Of a stretch of DNA of 64,000 nucleotides, positions 1 to 8,770 are shown in pieces; the first letter of the stretch is position 1, and each line of letters opens with the position of its first letter. The stretch lies in the NCBI GenBank assembly GCA_016222825.1, contig JACRQF010000007.1, positions 62,001 to 126,000 of the forward strand. Reading direction: 5' to 3'. Source of the DNA: Verrucomicrobiota bacterium. GTDB lineage: Bacteria > Verrucomicrobiota > Verrucomicrobiia > CAIQCK01. The translations under genes were made by a program, and so were the position numbers. Below the pieces are notes generated by a model. It worked only from the letters and a program-made list of their open reading frames with translations. It had not been told where the DNA came from and did no database searches.

Positions 1-1
1 G

Positions 2-484
2 CGCGACCGCGTCCGCTCGATGGCGTTGGTGCATGAGAAGCTCTACCAATCCGACAACATGGCGGCGCTGGATTTTGCCGCCTACGCCGAGAGCCTGCTG
101 CAATACCTCTGGCGCGCGCACGCCCCGAAGGTGGCGGTGGACCTGAAGCTGGCGCTGGAGCCGGTGTCGCTGACGGTGGAGTCGGCCGTGCCGTGCGGGT
201 TGATTCTGAACGAACTGGCCGCCAACGCCCTCAAGCACGCCTTCCGCGGCCGTTCCGGGGGTGTGGTCACCGTGGCGACGCGTGCCGAGCCGGACGGCCG
301 TGTGAACCTGCGGGTGAGCGACAACGGCGTCGGTTTGCCGGCGGGCTTCGATTGGCAGCAAACGAAGTCGCTCGGCCTGCGGCTGGTGCAGATGCTGGTG
401 AGGCAGTTGGGCGGCACGGTGGACGCGCGGACGAGCGCCGCCGGGACCGAGTTTGAGGTCGTGTTTCCAGGAGGGAAGAGATGA
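2..484 (+). CDS. Sensor histidine kinase, C-terminal part (cut by window edge)
   Basis: The reading frame is open from base 2, so the start lies left of the window. The visible part begins with RDRVRSMALVHEKLY, the typical end of a HisKA_2-type phosphoacceptor helix (the histidine in VHEKLY is probably downstream of the phosphorylated one or is part of the same region). It continues into an HATPase_c domain with an N box (LILNELAANALKHAF), a G1 box (VSDNGVGLP) and a G2 box (SLGLRLVQML). This is therefore the ATP-binding catalytic half of a cytoplasmic or membrane sensor kinase of the HWE/HisKA_2 group. It ends 180 bases before the next, very large kinase, on the same strand. Its sensory input cannot be seen. 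The kinase call is firm and the subfamily is likely. Confidence 0.9.
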   Translation, partial: RDRVRSMALVHEKLYQSDNMAALDFAAYAESLLQYLWRAHAPKVAVDLKLALEPVSLTVESAVPCGLILNELAANALKHAFRGRSGGVVTVATRAEPDGRVNLRVSDNGVGLPAGFDWQQTKSLGLRLVQMLVRQLGGTVDARTSAAGTEFEVVFPGGKR

Positions 485-499
485 ATAAGGTAGTCCTTT

Positions 500-564
500 G
501 GCAAAATCATTTGGGGCAAGATCATGGGGAACACCAACATGATTTTGTCCCCCATGATTTTGCC
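500..564. repeat. Imperfect inverted repeat between two kinase genes
   Basis: The arms GGCAAAATCAT (500-510) and ATGATTTTGCC (554-564) are perfectly complementary. Inside them further similar blocks (GGGGCAAGATCATG against CATGATTTTGTCCCC) pair imperfectly, so the whole piece can fold into a long stem. It lies in the 180-base gap after the first kinase gene. An ATG at 524 that opens the following reading frame lies inside this repeat and is probably not a true start. A related layout occurs at 28160-28221. Confidence 0.7.
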
Positions 565-664
565 CTTCCCAATCCTCTGCCACGCAACCCCGCGCTGGCG
601 CTGGGACGGAATTTGTGTTTCACTTCAGCCGTGGCCGTGCCGGGGGCCAAGAGAAAAAGACATC

Positions 665-3600
665 GTGAGTAGAGGCAACATTCTCATCGTTGAAGACGAG
701 GCCATCGTCGCCGAGGATCTCGCGCGCAAGCTGCGACAGCTCGGCTACGAGGTCTGCGGCACCGCCGCGCAGGGCGAGGAAGCCGTCGCCCTCGCCCGCA
801 GCCTGCGCCCGCAACTCGTCCTCATGGACATCCGCCTCAAGGGCGCGATGGACGGCGTGGAGGCGGCGGCGGTCATCCACCGCGAGTGCGACCTGCCGGT
901 GATTTACCTCACGGCCCACTCCGACCGCGCGACGCTGGAGCGGGCGAAGCTCACCGAGCCGTTCGGCTACCTGCTGAAACCGTTCGAGGAGCTGTCGCTG
1001 GACACGCACGTCCAGATGGCGCTCTACAAGCACGACACCGAGCGCAAGCTGCGCGAGAGCGAACATCGCGTGCGCCGCAAGCTCGATAGCGTGCTCTCGC
1101 CCGAAGGCGACCTCGGCGTGCTGGAACTGGCCGACCTCGTGGACACGGCCTCGCTCCAGCACCTCATGGATGACTTCTGCGCGGTGGCCGGCATCCCGAT
1201 GGCGATTCTGGACCTGAAAGGCAACGTGCTGGTGGCCGCCGGCTGGCAGGACATCTGCACACAATTCCACCGCGTGAATCCAGAGACCTGCCGGAACTGC
1301 GTGGAGAGCGACACGTGTCTCTCCCGCGGGCTGGCGAAGGGCGAGTCCCGGCTCTACAAGTGCAAGAACAACATGTGGGACATGGCCACGCCCATCATCG
1401 TGGCCGGCCAGCATGTCGGCAACATCTTCGGCGGCCAGTTCTTCTTCGATGACGAGACGGTGGACCGCGAGCAGTTCCGCGCCCAAGCCCGGCGATACGG
1501 CTTCAACGAGACGGAATATCTCACCGCCCTGGACCGCGCGCCCCGGCTCAGCCGCGCAACCGCCGACCGCGGCATGAAGTTCTTCATGAAGCTGGCCGAC
1601 ACGATTTCCCATCTCGGCTACAACAACGCCAAGCTCGCCCGTCTGCTGTCCGAGCGCGACCGGCTGAGCGCGTCGCTGCGCGAGAGCGAGGAGCGGTTGA
1701 AACGCGCGCAGGAGATCGCTCACCTGGGCAGCTGGGAACTCGACCTGACGCAGGACCGCCTGACTTGGTCGGATGAGGTTTATCTCATCTTCGGCCTGGA
1801 ACCGCAGCAGTTCCCGCCCACCTACGAGGCGTTCCTCGAACGCGTCCACCCGGAGGACCGGCCCGCAGTGGACGCGGCCTATTCCGGTTCCGTCCGCGAG
1901 GGGCGCGACAGCTACGAAATCGAGCACCGTATCGTGCGGCCGGGCACCGGCGAGGTGCGATGGGTCCACGAGCGTTGCCAGCACCTCCGCGACGCCAATG
2001 GGCGGATCATCCGCTCCACCGGCATGGTGCAGGACGTCACCGACCGCAAGAAGGCGGAGGAGGCGCAACGCAGGGCCGCCGACGAGTTGCGTGCCGCCAA
2101 CGCCTCCCTGCAAGTGTCGCGCGAGGCCGCGTTCAACCTGATGGACGACGCGGTGGACTCCCGCGAGCAAGCCGACCGCCTGAACGCGGAGTTGAGCACC
2201 GAGATCGAGGAGCGCCGACGCATCGAGGCGGCGTTGACCGAGAGCGAAGAGCGCGTGCGGCTGGCCGTCGAGTCGGCCGAGCTGGGCACGTGGGAGACCA
2301 ACCTCGCCACCGGCGCGCTCAATTGGTCGCACCGCTCGCGGGTGATCTTCGGCATCGCCGACAACGCGCCGCTGAGCCACGAGCTGTTCCTGAGCCACCT
2401 GCATCCCGATGACCGCCCGCGCGTGCTCGCCGCGCGGCAGCGGGCGCTGGATCCGGCGGGCAACGGCCGCTACGAGGTGGAATACCGCATCATCTGGTCC
2501 GACCGCTCCGTTCGCTGGGTGGTGGCCACGGGCCGCGCCTCCTTTGACACGGTGGAGGGCCAGCGCCGCGCCGTCCGCTTCGTCGGCATCATGAGGGACG
2601 TTACCGCGCGCAAGAAGGCCGAGGAGGCGTTGCAGCACAGCAACGAGCGGTTCCGACTGCTCTCGAACGTCACCGCGCGACTGCTGGCGGCGGAAAACCC
2701 GCAGGGCATCGTCAACGACCTCTGCAAGCAGGTCATGGCGCACCTGGATTGCCAGGCGTTCTTCAACTTCATCGCGGAAGGAGCGCCCCCTGCTGCAGGC
2801 GCGCCCCCTGCTGTAGCGGCGGTCTGTGACCGCCGGGCGGATGGTGACGAACCCGACAACCGGCGGTCACAGACCGCCGCTACAGAGGATGCGGCGCCGG
2901 GCGGGCGCTTGCGGCTCAACGCCTGCGCCGGCATCTCCGACGAGCAGGCGCAGCAACTCGAATGGCTCGACTACGGCACGGCGGTCTGCGGCTGCGCCGC
3001 GCAGGGCCGCTGCCGCATCGTCGCCGAGGACATCCAGCACACGCCCGACCCGCGCACGGAACTAGTCAAAGGCTACGGCATCCAAGCCTACGCGTGTCAT
3101 CCCTTGATGGCCGGCGACCGGCTGCTGGGCACGCTGTCGTTTGGCACGACGAAGCGGGCGCATTTCAACGACGACGAGCTGACGTTGATGAAGACAGTGG
3201 CCGACCAGGTGGCGGTGGCCATGGACCGGATGCAGGCGGCGCAAGCACTGCGCCGGCTCAACCGCACGCTCCACGCCCTCAGCAACAGCGATCGCATCAT
3301 GGTGCGCGCCGAGACGGAAGCGGCGTATCTGGGGGAGGTCTGTAGAATCGTCGTCCAGGACTGCGGCCACGCGATGGTCTGGGTCGGCTACGCCGAAGAG
3401 GACGATGCCAAAACCGTCCGGCCCGTGGCCAGCGCCGGTTTTGAGGAAGGCTATCTGGAAACGCTCCGCGTCACCTGGGCCGACACCGAACGCGGGCGCG
3501 GCCCCACCGGCACCGCCATCCGCACCGGCAAGCCCTGCATGTGCAAGGACATCCTCACCGACCCGCAGTTCGCCCCGTGGCGCGAGGAGGCCGCCAAGCG

Positions 3601-5812
3601 CGGCTACGCCTCCTCGCTGGTGCTGCCCCTGATCGCCGACGGCAAGCCCTTCGGCGCGCTCACGATCTATTCGCGCGAGCCGGACCCGTTCCTGGAGAGC
3701 GAACTGGCGTTGCTCGGCCAACTGGCCGATGACCTGGCGCACGGCATCCAGATGTTGCGGCTGCGCGCGGCGCGGGACCGGGCCGAGGAGACCGTCCGCC
3801 GAAGCGAGGAGCAGTTCCGCGCGATGTTCAGCCTGGCGGCCGTCGGGATGGCGCAGGCCGACCCGGCCACGGGGCGGCTGTTGCGCGTCAACGACAAGCT
3901 CTGCCAGATTACCGGCTACAGCGCCGAAGAGCTTCTCGGAAAATCTTTCAGCGAAATCACCCACCCCGACGACCGGAAGAAGGACTGGGATTTGTTCCAC
4001 CGGTTCATCGAAGGCGAAGCGCCGGACTACCGCAACGAGAAGCGCTACGTCCGCAAAGACGGCAAGGCGATCTGGGTCCTTGTCAACGCGAACCTGATCC
4101 GCGACGCGGCGGGCCGGCCGTTGCGCACCGTGGCGGCGATAGACGACATCACCGAGCGCAAGACGGCGGCGGATGCGCTGCGGCGCGCGAAGGAGGAGTG
4201 GGAGAAGACCTTCGACAGCGTGCCCGACCTCGTCGCGATCCTCGACACTCAGCACCGCATCCTGCGCGCCAACCGCAGCATGGCGCAGAAGCTGAACCTG
4301 ACGCCCGACGAATGCGTCGGCCACTTCTGCCATTCGTGCGTCCACGGCACGGAGAAGCCCATCGGAACCTGCCCGCACACAGAGACCCTGGGCGACGCCA
4401 AGGAGCATATGGCCGAGGTGAGCGAGAGCCGGCTCGGCGGCGATTTCCTCGTCAGCACCACGCCGCTCTTCGACGAGAACCGCCAACTCATCGGCTCGGT
4501 GCATGTGGCCCGCGACATCACGACACGCAAGAAGCTGGAGCGCGAGCTGAGGGAACTCAACGCCGCCCTGGAGCAGCGCGTGGCCGCGCGCACCGCCGAA
4601 CTTCTAAGCGCGAACCAACAGTTGCAGCAGGAGGTTGAGCAACGCAACCGCGCCAACCGCGCGCTGCGCGTGCTCAGCGAAACCAACGAGGCCCTCATCC
4701 GCGCCAGCGACGAGACGGCCTTTCTGAATCGCGCCTGCGACATCCTCGTCTCCAGCGGCGGCTACCGGCTCGCATGGATCGGCTTCGCCGAACAGGACCG
4801 TGGGAAAACCATCCGGCCCGTCGCCGAGGCCGGTTTCCAACCCGGCAAGTTGCAGTCGTTCAAGCCCACCTGGGCAAACGTCCCCAACGGCCAGCGCCCG
4901 AGTGCCCTTGCGTTGCGCACGGGCAAAGGGGTCGTCTCCCGCGACATCCAGAAAGATCCGCGGTTCCACCATTGGCGGCCCGAAGCGGCCGATCTCGGCA
5001 TCGCCTCCGTCATCGCCCTGCCCCTCAAGCCGGATCGCAACGTGATGGGCGTGCTGGTCATCGCCGCCGCCGAGACCGGCGCGTTCGACCCGGATGAAGT
5101 CAAACTGCTGACCGACCTGGCCAACGACCTGGCCTACGCCATCGGCACGCTGCGGGCGCGGCTGGAGCGGCAGCAGTTGCAAGAGGAGGTCATCACCATC
5201 AGCGAGGCGGAACGGCGGCGCTTCGGCCAGGAGTTGCACGACGGCCTCTGCCCGCAACTGGTCGCCGTCCGGTTCGCCAACGACATGCTGCACAAGAAAC
5301 TCAGCCGCGCCGGGTCGCCCCTGGCCGACCAGGCCGCCGAGTTGACCCAAAACCTCACCGAGACCGTGAATCAGGCGCGCAACCTCTCGCTCCTGCTCAA
5401 CCCGGTGTCGCTCGAAGTGGAAGGCCTGATGGCCGCGCTGGAGAAGCTCACCGCGGATTCCCGCCAGATCTACCGGCGCTCGGTGCGGTTTGTCTGCCCG
5501 CAACCCGTCCTGATCGCCGACAACACCGTGGCAACCCATCTCTACCGCATCGCGCAGGAGGCGGTCCGCAACGACATCACCCACGGCCAGGCCACGCGCG
5601 TCACCGTCAGCTTGCGCGAAAGCCGCCAGGCGGTCCAGTTAACCGTCCTCAGCAACGGCCTCCCCTTCCCCACGGACCTGCCGAAGAGCACCGGCATGGG
5701 CCTCAAGAACATGCGTTACCGCGCGCAGGCCATCGGCGCGCAGTTGAAGATCAGCCCGCGACCCGGCGGCGGCACCGCCGTGGTTTGCACAATGCCCGTC
5801 AACCATCCCTAA
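665..5812 (+). CDS. Multidomain sensor histidine kinase: REC-PocR-PAS/GAF array-HisKA_3-HATPase
   Basis: A 1715-residue soluble kinase. Approximate order by residue: receiver domain with ILIVEDEAIVAEDL and phosphoacceptor VLMDIRLKG (4-120); PocR ligand domain with many cysteines (about 148-302); two PAS_3 domains (344-462, 525-652); GAF (663-858); GAF (865-1035); PAS (1043-1168); PAS (1175-1292); coiled coil; GAF (1338-1498); HisKA_3 with phospho-histidine in GQELHDGLCPQL (His about 1525); HATPase_c ending with GMGLKNMRYRA. GTG 665 is chosen because the receiver domain starts there. The longer ATG frame from 524 begins inside a repeat and adds a tail unlike any domain. No transmembrane segments are seen, so it should sense cytosolic ligands. 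It is followed after 17 bases by a NarL-type regulator, its likely partner. The first GAF carries an in-frame palindromic insertion (2811-2885). Confidence 0.88.
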   Translation: MSRGNILIVEDEAIVAEDLARKLRQLGYEVCGTAAQGEEAVALARSLRPQLVLMDIRLKGAMDGVEAAAVIHRECDLPVIYLTAHSDRATLERAKLTEPFGYLLKPFEELSLDTHVQMALYKHDTERKLRESEHRVRRKLDSVLSPEGDLGVLELADLVDTASLQHLMDDFCAVAGIPMAILDLKGNVLVAAGWQDICTQFHRVNPETCRNCVESDTCLSRGLAKGESRLYKCKNNMWDMATPIIVAGQHVGNIFGGQFFFDDETVDREQFRAQARRYGFNETEYLTALDRAPRLSRATADRGMKFFMKLADTISHLGYNNAKLARLLSERDRLSASLRESEERLKRAQEIAHLGSWELDLTQDRLTWSDEVYLIFGLEPQQFPPTYEAFLERVHPEDRPAVDAAYSGSVREGRDSYEIEHRIVRPGTGEVRWVHERCQHLRDANGRIIRSTGMVQDVTDRKKAEEAQRRAADELRAANASLQVSREAAFNLMDDAVDSREQADRLNAELSTEIEERRRIEAALTESEERVRLAVESAELGTWETNLATGALNWSHRSRVIFGIADNAPLSHELFLSHLHPDDRPRVLAARQRALDPAGNGRYEVEYRIIWSDRSVRWVVATGRASFDTVEGQRRAVRFVGIMRDVTARKKAEEALQHSNERFRLLSNVTARLLAAENPQGIVNDLCKQVMAHLDCQAFFNFIAEGAPPAAGAPPAVAAVCDRRADGDEPDNRRSQTAATEDAAPGGRLRLNACAGISDEQAQQLEWLDYGTAVCGCAAQGRCRIVAEDIQHTPDPRTELVKGYGIQAYACHPLMAGDRLLGTLSFGTTKRAHFNDDELTLMKTVADQVAVAMDRMQAAQALRRLNRTLHALSNSDRIMVRAETEAAYLGEVCRIVVQDCGHAMVWVGYAEEDDAKTVRPVASAGFEEGYLETLRVTWADTERGRGPTGTAIRTGKPCMCKDILTDPQFAPWREEAAKRGYASSLVLPLIADGKPFGALTIYSREPDPFLESELALLGQLADDLAHGIQMLRLRAARDRAEETVRRSEEQFRAMFSLAAVGMAQADPATGRLLRVNDKLCQITGYSAEELLGKSFSEITHPDDRKKDWDLFHRFIEGEAPDYRNEKRYVRKDGKAIWVLVNANLIRDAAGRPLRTVAAIDDITERKTAADALRRAKEEWEKTFDSVPDLVAILDTQHRILRANRSMAQKLNLTPDECVGHFCHSCVHGTEKPIGTCPHTETLGDAKEHMAEVSESRLGGDFLVSTTPLFDENRQLIGSVHVARDITTRKKLERELRELNAALEQRVAARTAELLSANQQLQQEVEQRNRANRALRVLSETNEALIRASDETAFLNRACDILVSSGGYRLAWIGFAEQDRGKTIRPVAEAGFQPGKLQSFKPTWANVPNGQRPSALALRTGKGVVSRDIQKDPRFHHWRPEAADLGIASVIALPLKPDRNVMGVLVIAAAETGAFDPDEVKLLTDLANDLAYAIGTLRARLERQQLQEEVITISEAERRRFGQELHDGLCPQLVAVRFANDMLHKKLSRAGSPLADQAAELTQNLTETVNQARNLSLLLNPVSLEVEGLMAALEKLTADSRQIYRRSVRFVCPQPVLIADNTVATHLYRIAQEAVRNDITHGQATRVTVSLRESRQAVQLTVLSNGLPFPTDLPKSTGMGLKNMRYRAQAIGAQLKISPRPGGGTAVVCTMPVNHP
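2811..2885. repeat. GTAG-footed REP pair (BIME-like) inside coding sequence
   Basis: A perfect 26-bp inverted repeat, 2811-2836 against 2860-2885, with a 23-base spacer. Each arm is itself a hairpin with GTAG at its foot: stem CGGCGGTC, loop TGT, stem GACCGCCG. The 75-base unit is exactly 25 codons and is read through without a stop, adding an Arg/Ala/Thr-rich loop to the first GAF domain. It is directly preceded by a 13-base direct repeat, GCGCCCCCTGCTG, at 2783-2795 and 2801-2813. Confidence 0.9.
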
Positions 5813-5829
5813 AACCGGAGAACAGCATC

Positions 5830-6552
5830 ATGAAAAAAACATCCAAGCCATCCCCCAAAGCCAAACCCGCCGCCCCGAAGGCGCAGCCGCCGGCCACCGA
5901 TGAAACCCCGCGCGTCCGCGTCTTCGTGGTCGAGGACCACCCGATGTTACGCAGGGGCCTGGTCCAGTGCATCAACGACGAACCCGGCTTCACCGTCTGC
6001 GGCGAGGCCGGCACCGCCATGCAGGCCATGAAGTCCGCGCCGCCGCTGAAGCCCGAAGCCGCCATCGTGGACATCGGCCTTCCCGATGGACACGGGTTGG
6101 AACTGGTCAAGAACATCAAAGCCCTGCTGCCCCGGCTGAAGGTGCTCGTGCTTTCCATGCACGAGGAATCCGTCTATGCCACGCGCGCGCTCCAAGCCGG
6201 CGCCCACGGCTACATCATGAAAAAAGAGCCGCCCGAACAGGTCATCGCCGCCCTTCGCCACATCCTCAGCGGCGAGGTCTTCCTCAGCCCGGCCGTGACC
6301 GGCAAGCTGCTGACCCGCGTGGCCAGCCGCGGCACCGACACGCCCCTGACGCCGGAGGAGCGCCTCAGCGACCGCGAACTGGAAGTCTTCGAGATGATCG
6401 GCCAGGGCAAGGACTCCAAGGCGATTGCCGACGTCTTGCATCTGAGTCCCAAGACCGTCTCGGCCCACCGCGAGAACATTAAGATCAAGCTCGGCTTGAA
6501 AGACGCCAACGCCCTCGCCCACCAGGCGTTTAATTGGGTGCGGGACCATTAG
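5830..6552 (+). CDS. NarL/FixJ-family response regulator
   Basis: A 240-residue two-component regulator. After a 25-residue Lys/Pro/Ala-rich N-terminal tail comes a receiver domain (VRVFVVEDHPMLRRG, phosphoacceptor Asp in AAIVDIGLPDG, Lys in GYIMKKEPPEQ). The C-terminal LuxR-type helix-turn-helix is marked by LSDRELEVFEMIGQG and LSPKTVSAHRENIKIKLG. ATG 5830 is preferred over an upstream in-frame start because GGAG lies at 5817-5820 and the upstream start would overlap the kinase gene. It is 17 bases downstream of the HisKA_3 kinase, the kinase class that usually pairs with NarL-type regulators, so the two most likely form one phosphorelay. Target genes are unknown. Confidence 0.95.
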   Translation: MKKTSKPSPKAKPAAPKAQPPATDETPRVRVFVVEDHPMLRRGLVQCINDEPGFTVCGEAGTAMQAMKSAPPLKPEAAIVDIGLPDGHGLELVKNIKALLPRLKVLVLSMHEESVYATRALQAGAHGYIMKKEPPEQVIAALRHILSGEVFLSPAVTGKLLTRVASRGTDTPLTPEERLSDRELEVFEMIGQGKDSKAIADVLHLSPKTVSAHRENIKIKLGLKDANALAHQAFNWVRDH

Positions 6553-6558
6553 GCCGCA

Positions 6559-6688
6559 TATTTCACACGCTGCACGAAACGCTGATAGGCTGTAGCCGCC
6601 GACGCAAGGATGCGGACGCGTTACCAGCCACAGCCTTTCCACAGCCTTTCCGCCTCCTCACGTCGGCGGCTACGAAACGTGTGAAATA
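6559..6688. mobile_element. MITE-like element, copy A (130 bp), with GTAG REP pair at its core
   Basis: The ends are an exact inverted repeat, TATTTCACACG (6559-6569) and CGTGTGAAATA (6678-6688). Within lies a GTAG-footed hairpin pair (GTAG at 6592, CTAC at 6670-6673) of the family GTAGCCGCCGACG. A second copy in opposite orientation is at 57800-57918; the two align over almost their full length. The element starts only 7 bases after the response regulator stop codon. No transposase is encoded, so it would be non-autonomous. That it is mobile is inference. Confidence 0.75.
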
Positions 6689-6730
6689 CCCGGGTTAAGC
6701 CGCCACCATGCGACCGCGGCCCCTCTCCCC

Positions 6731-6899
6731 GCGCCGGAACCCCGGAGGCGCAGGACTGCGGAACCAGGCGCGGTTCCCGGGGTTCCGCGCCATTGTTCCG
6801 TGGAACGCCGGGATTGCGCCGCGGAACGCCAGCGCGGGACCGTGGAACGACGGCGCTGTTCCATGGTGCAATCGCCGCGTTCCGTGGTGCGCTGCCGCC
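6731..6899. repeat. Degenerate tandem array with 21-bp period (eight units)
   Basis: Units of 21 bases start at 6731, 6752, 6773, then after one extra base at 6795, 6816, 6837, 6858 and 6879. A shared core resembles CCGTGGAACGCC, for example GTTCCGTGGAACG at 6795 and ACCGTGGAACGAC at 6839. In translation this gives heptapeptide repeats such as VPWNAGI and GPWNDGA, but I see no start, ribosome-binding site or codon pattern that makes it a convincing gene. It occupies most of the 463-base gap between the response regulator and the ligase gene. A dispersed motif, CTTGGAAGCCCG, follows at 6978. Confidence 0.7.
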
Positions 6900-7015
6900 A
6901 TTCCAGCCGTTTTCGGCCCGGAACAGCCCCGCGCACCGCGTATCTACGAAGAGGGCATGCACGCCGAAGGGAACGGACTTGGAAGCCCGTTCCACTCAGT
7001 GCCGGCGCGGCGCCG

Positions 7016-8626
7016 TCAGGGACTCAGGTCGTGATGGGCCACCGCCTCGGCGTGCGGCTTGCCGCCGTGGGCGGCGGCCATTTTGCGAAGCTTGTAGCGC
7101 TGGATTTTGCCGCTGGCGGTCTTGGGCAGCTCTTTGACGAACACGATGGAGCGCGGATACTTGTGCGGCGCGGTGTTGGATTTGACGAAAGCCTGCAGCT
7201 CGCGCACGAGCTCCTCCGTCGGCGCATGGCTGTCCTTGAGCGCCACGTAGGCCCGCACCTTCGTCAACCCATCGTCGTCCAGCACGCCGATGACGCCGCT
7301 CTCCAGCACGGCCGGATGTTCCTGGAGCACGTGCTCCACGTCCGACGGCCAGACCGCGAGGCCGCTGACCTTGAACATGTCGTCGGTCCGGCCCGAATAC
7401 CAGTAGTAGCCGTCCTCGTCCATGGAGAACTTGTCGTGGGTGTTGATCCACTCGCCGCGGAACGTCTCCTTGGTCTGCTCGTGCTTGTTCCAGTAACCCG
7501 CCGCCACGCTCTCGCCCTTGATAAGCAGCGTGCCGGTGTGGCCGGGCGGCAACTCCTTGCCGTCGTCGTCCACGATCATCGCTTCGTAGCCCGGCACGAT
7601 CTGGCCGGTGCTGCCCGGCCGCGTCTTGCCCGGACGGTTCGAGATGAAAATGTGCAGGATCTCGGTGGAGCCGATGCCGTCGAGGATTTCGATGCCGAAC
7701 CGCTTCTTCCACTTCTCAAACAGCGGTTTCGGCAGCGGCTCGCCGGCGGAGACGCACATCCGCACGCGGCCGAGCCGGGTGCGGCCCGTCTTCTCGGCCA
7801 GATGCAGCATGGACGCGTAGCTGGTCGGCACGCCGAAGAACACCGTCGGCTGGTAGCGGTCCACCATTTCAAACGCCTTGTCCGCCAGCGGACGTTCCGG
7901 CAACAACACCGTCGTCCCGCCGATCCGCATCGGGAAGTAGAGGCCGTTGCCGAGGCCGTAAGCGAAGAAGAGCTTCGCCACCGAGAACACCACGTCGTCC
8001 TCCGTCATCCCGATCGTGTCGCGCGCATACGCGTCGGCGGAGACGATCATGTCGTGGTGCAGGTGGACGGTGCCTTTCGGATAACCGGTCGTGCCGGAGC
8101 TGTAGAGCCAGAACGCCGCGTCGTCCTTGGTGGTCTTGGCCGCTTCGAGCTTCGGGGATGCCTTCGCCATCAGCGTGTGCAACACCAGCGGCCCGCCGTC
8201 GCCGTGCCCGCCGACAACGATGTGCTCCAGAAAATCCAGGTGGGCGCGGATTTCCATGACGTGCCCCAACAAGTCCGGCTCCACGATCAGCACATGGGCG
8301 CGGCTGTCGTTGAGGATATACTCGTAGTCCTTCGCGCCGAGCACCGTGTTGATCGGGATCGGCACCGCGCCGATCTTCATCGCGCCGAAGAAAGCATACA
8401 CGCACTCCGGGCAGTCCCGCATCAGGATGGCCACGCGCTGCTCGATCCGCACGCCCAGCGCGCGCAGGGCGTTGCCGACGCGGTTGACGTTCTCCGCCAG
8501 TTCCCCGTAGGTGACGACCTCGTCGCCGGACAGGATGGCCGGCTTGTCGGCGCGGCCGGCCGCCCCGTGGGAGTCCACAAGCACGGTCACCGCGTTCAAC
8601 TGCTCTGGTAGTTCAGGCACAGACAT
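7016..8626 (-). CDS. Benzoate-CoA ligase family protein (aryl-/acyl-CoA synthetase)
   Basis: A 536-residue ANL-superfamily adenylating enzyme that would join an aromatic or related carboxylic acid to coenzyme A using ATP. The P-loop-like motif A3 is YSSGTTGYPKGTVH (about residue 180); A5 appears as ILDGIGSTEILHIFI; A8 as DMFKVSGLAVWPSDVE; and the C-terminal catalytic lysine as LPKTASGKIQRYKL. The A3 form and the GSTEILHIFISN segment are those of the benzoate-CoA ligase subfamily. The start is ATG 8626; the frame is open further upstream but loses the family match. Its neighbours do not extend the pathway, although a 2-hydroxyacyl-CoA-dehydratase-type pair lies at 44668-46716. The substrate is not proven; hydroxybenzoate or a short-chain acid are alternatives. 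Confidence 0.88.
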   Translation of the reverse strand: MSVPELPEQLNAVTVLVDSHGAAGRADKPAILSGDEVVTYGELAENVNRVGNALRALGVRIEQRVAILMRDCPECVYAFFGAMKIGAVPIPINTVLGAKDYEYILNDSRAHVLIVEPDLLGHVMEIRAHLDFLEHIVVGGHGDGGPLVLHTLMAKASPKLEAAKTTKDDAAFWLYSSGTTGYPKGTVHLHHDMIVSADAYARDTIGMTEDDVVFSVAKLFFAYGLGNGLYFPMRIGGTTVLLPERPLADKAFEMVDRYQPTVFFGVPTSYASMLHLAEKTGRTRLGRVRMCVSAGEPLPKPLFEKWKKRFGIEILDGIGSTEILHIFISNRPGKTRPGSTGQIVPGYEAMIVDDDGKELPPGHTGTLLIKGESVAAGYWNKHEQTKETFRGEWINTHDKFSMDEDGYYWYSGRTDDMFKVSGLAVWPSDVEHVLQEHPAVLESGVIGVLDDDGLTKVRAYVALKDSHAPTEELVRELQAFVKSNTAPHKYPRSIVFVKELPKTASGKIQRYKLRKMAAAHGGKPHAEAVAHHDLSP

Positions 8627-8770
8627 GCGTCTTTCCAAATTCAATCGAGCGCGGGATGCTAAACGCAACATTGCCTCCGCGTCAAGGCGGGGACTGCCGC
8701 CTGCAAATTCCACTTGCGAACAGCCGCGGGGCAGCTTACAGGTTCGCAGGAATTTAACACGGAGGTCATC

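Noticed and set aside
524..664. Upstream ATG extension of the large kinase
   Set aside because: The ATG lies inside the inverted repeat 500-564, there is no ribosome-binding site, and the extra 47 residues precede a complete receiver domain that begins at GTG 665.
6800..8611. 603-codon plus-strand frame opposite the benzoate-CoA-ligase-like gene
   Set aside because: Antisense to a gene with all ANL motifs; begins inside the 21-bp array.
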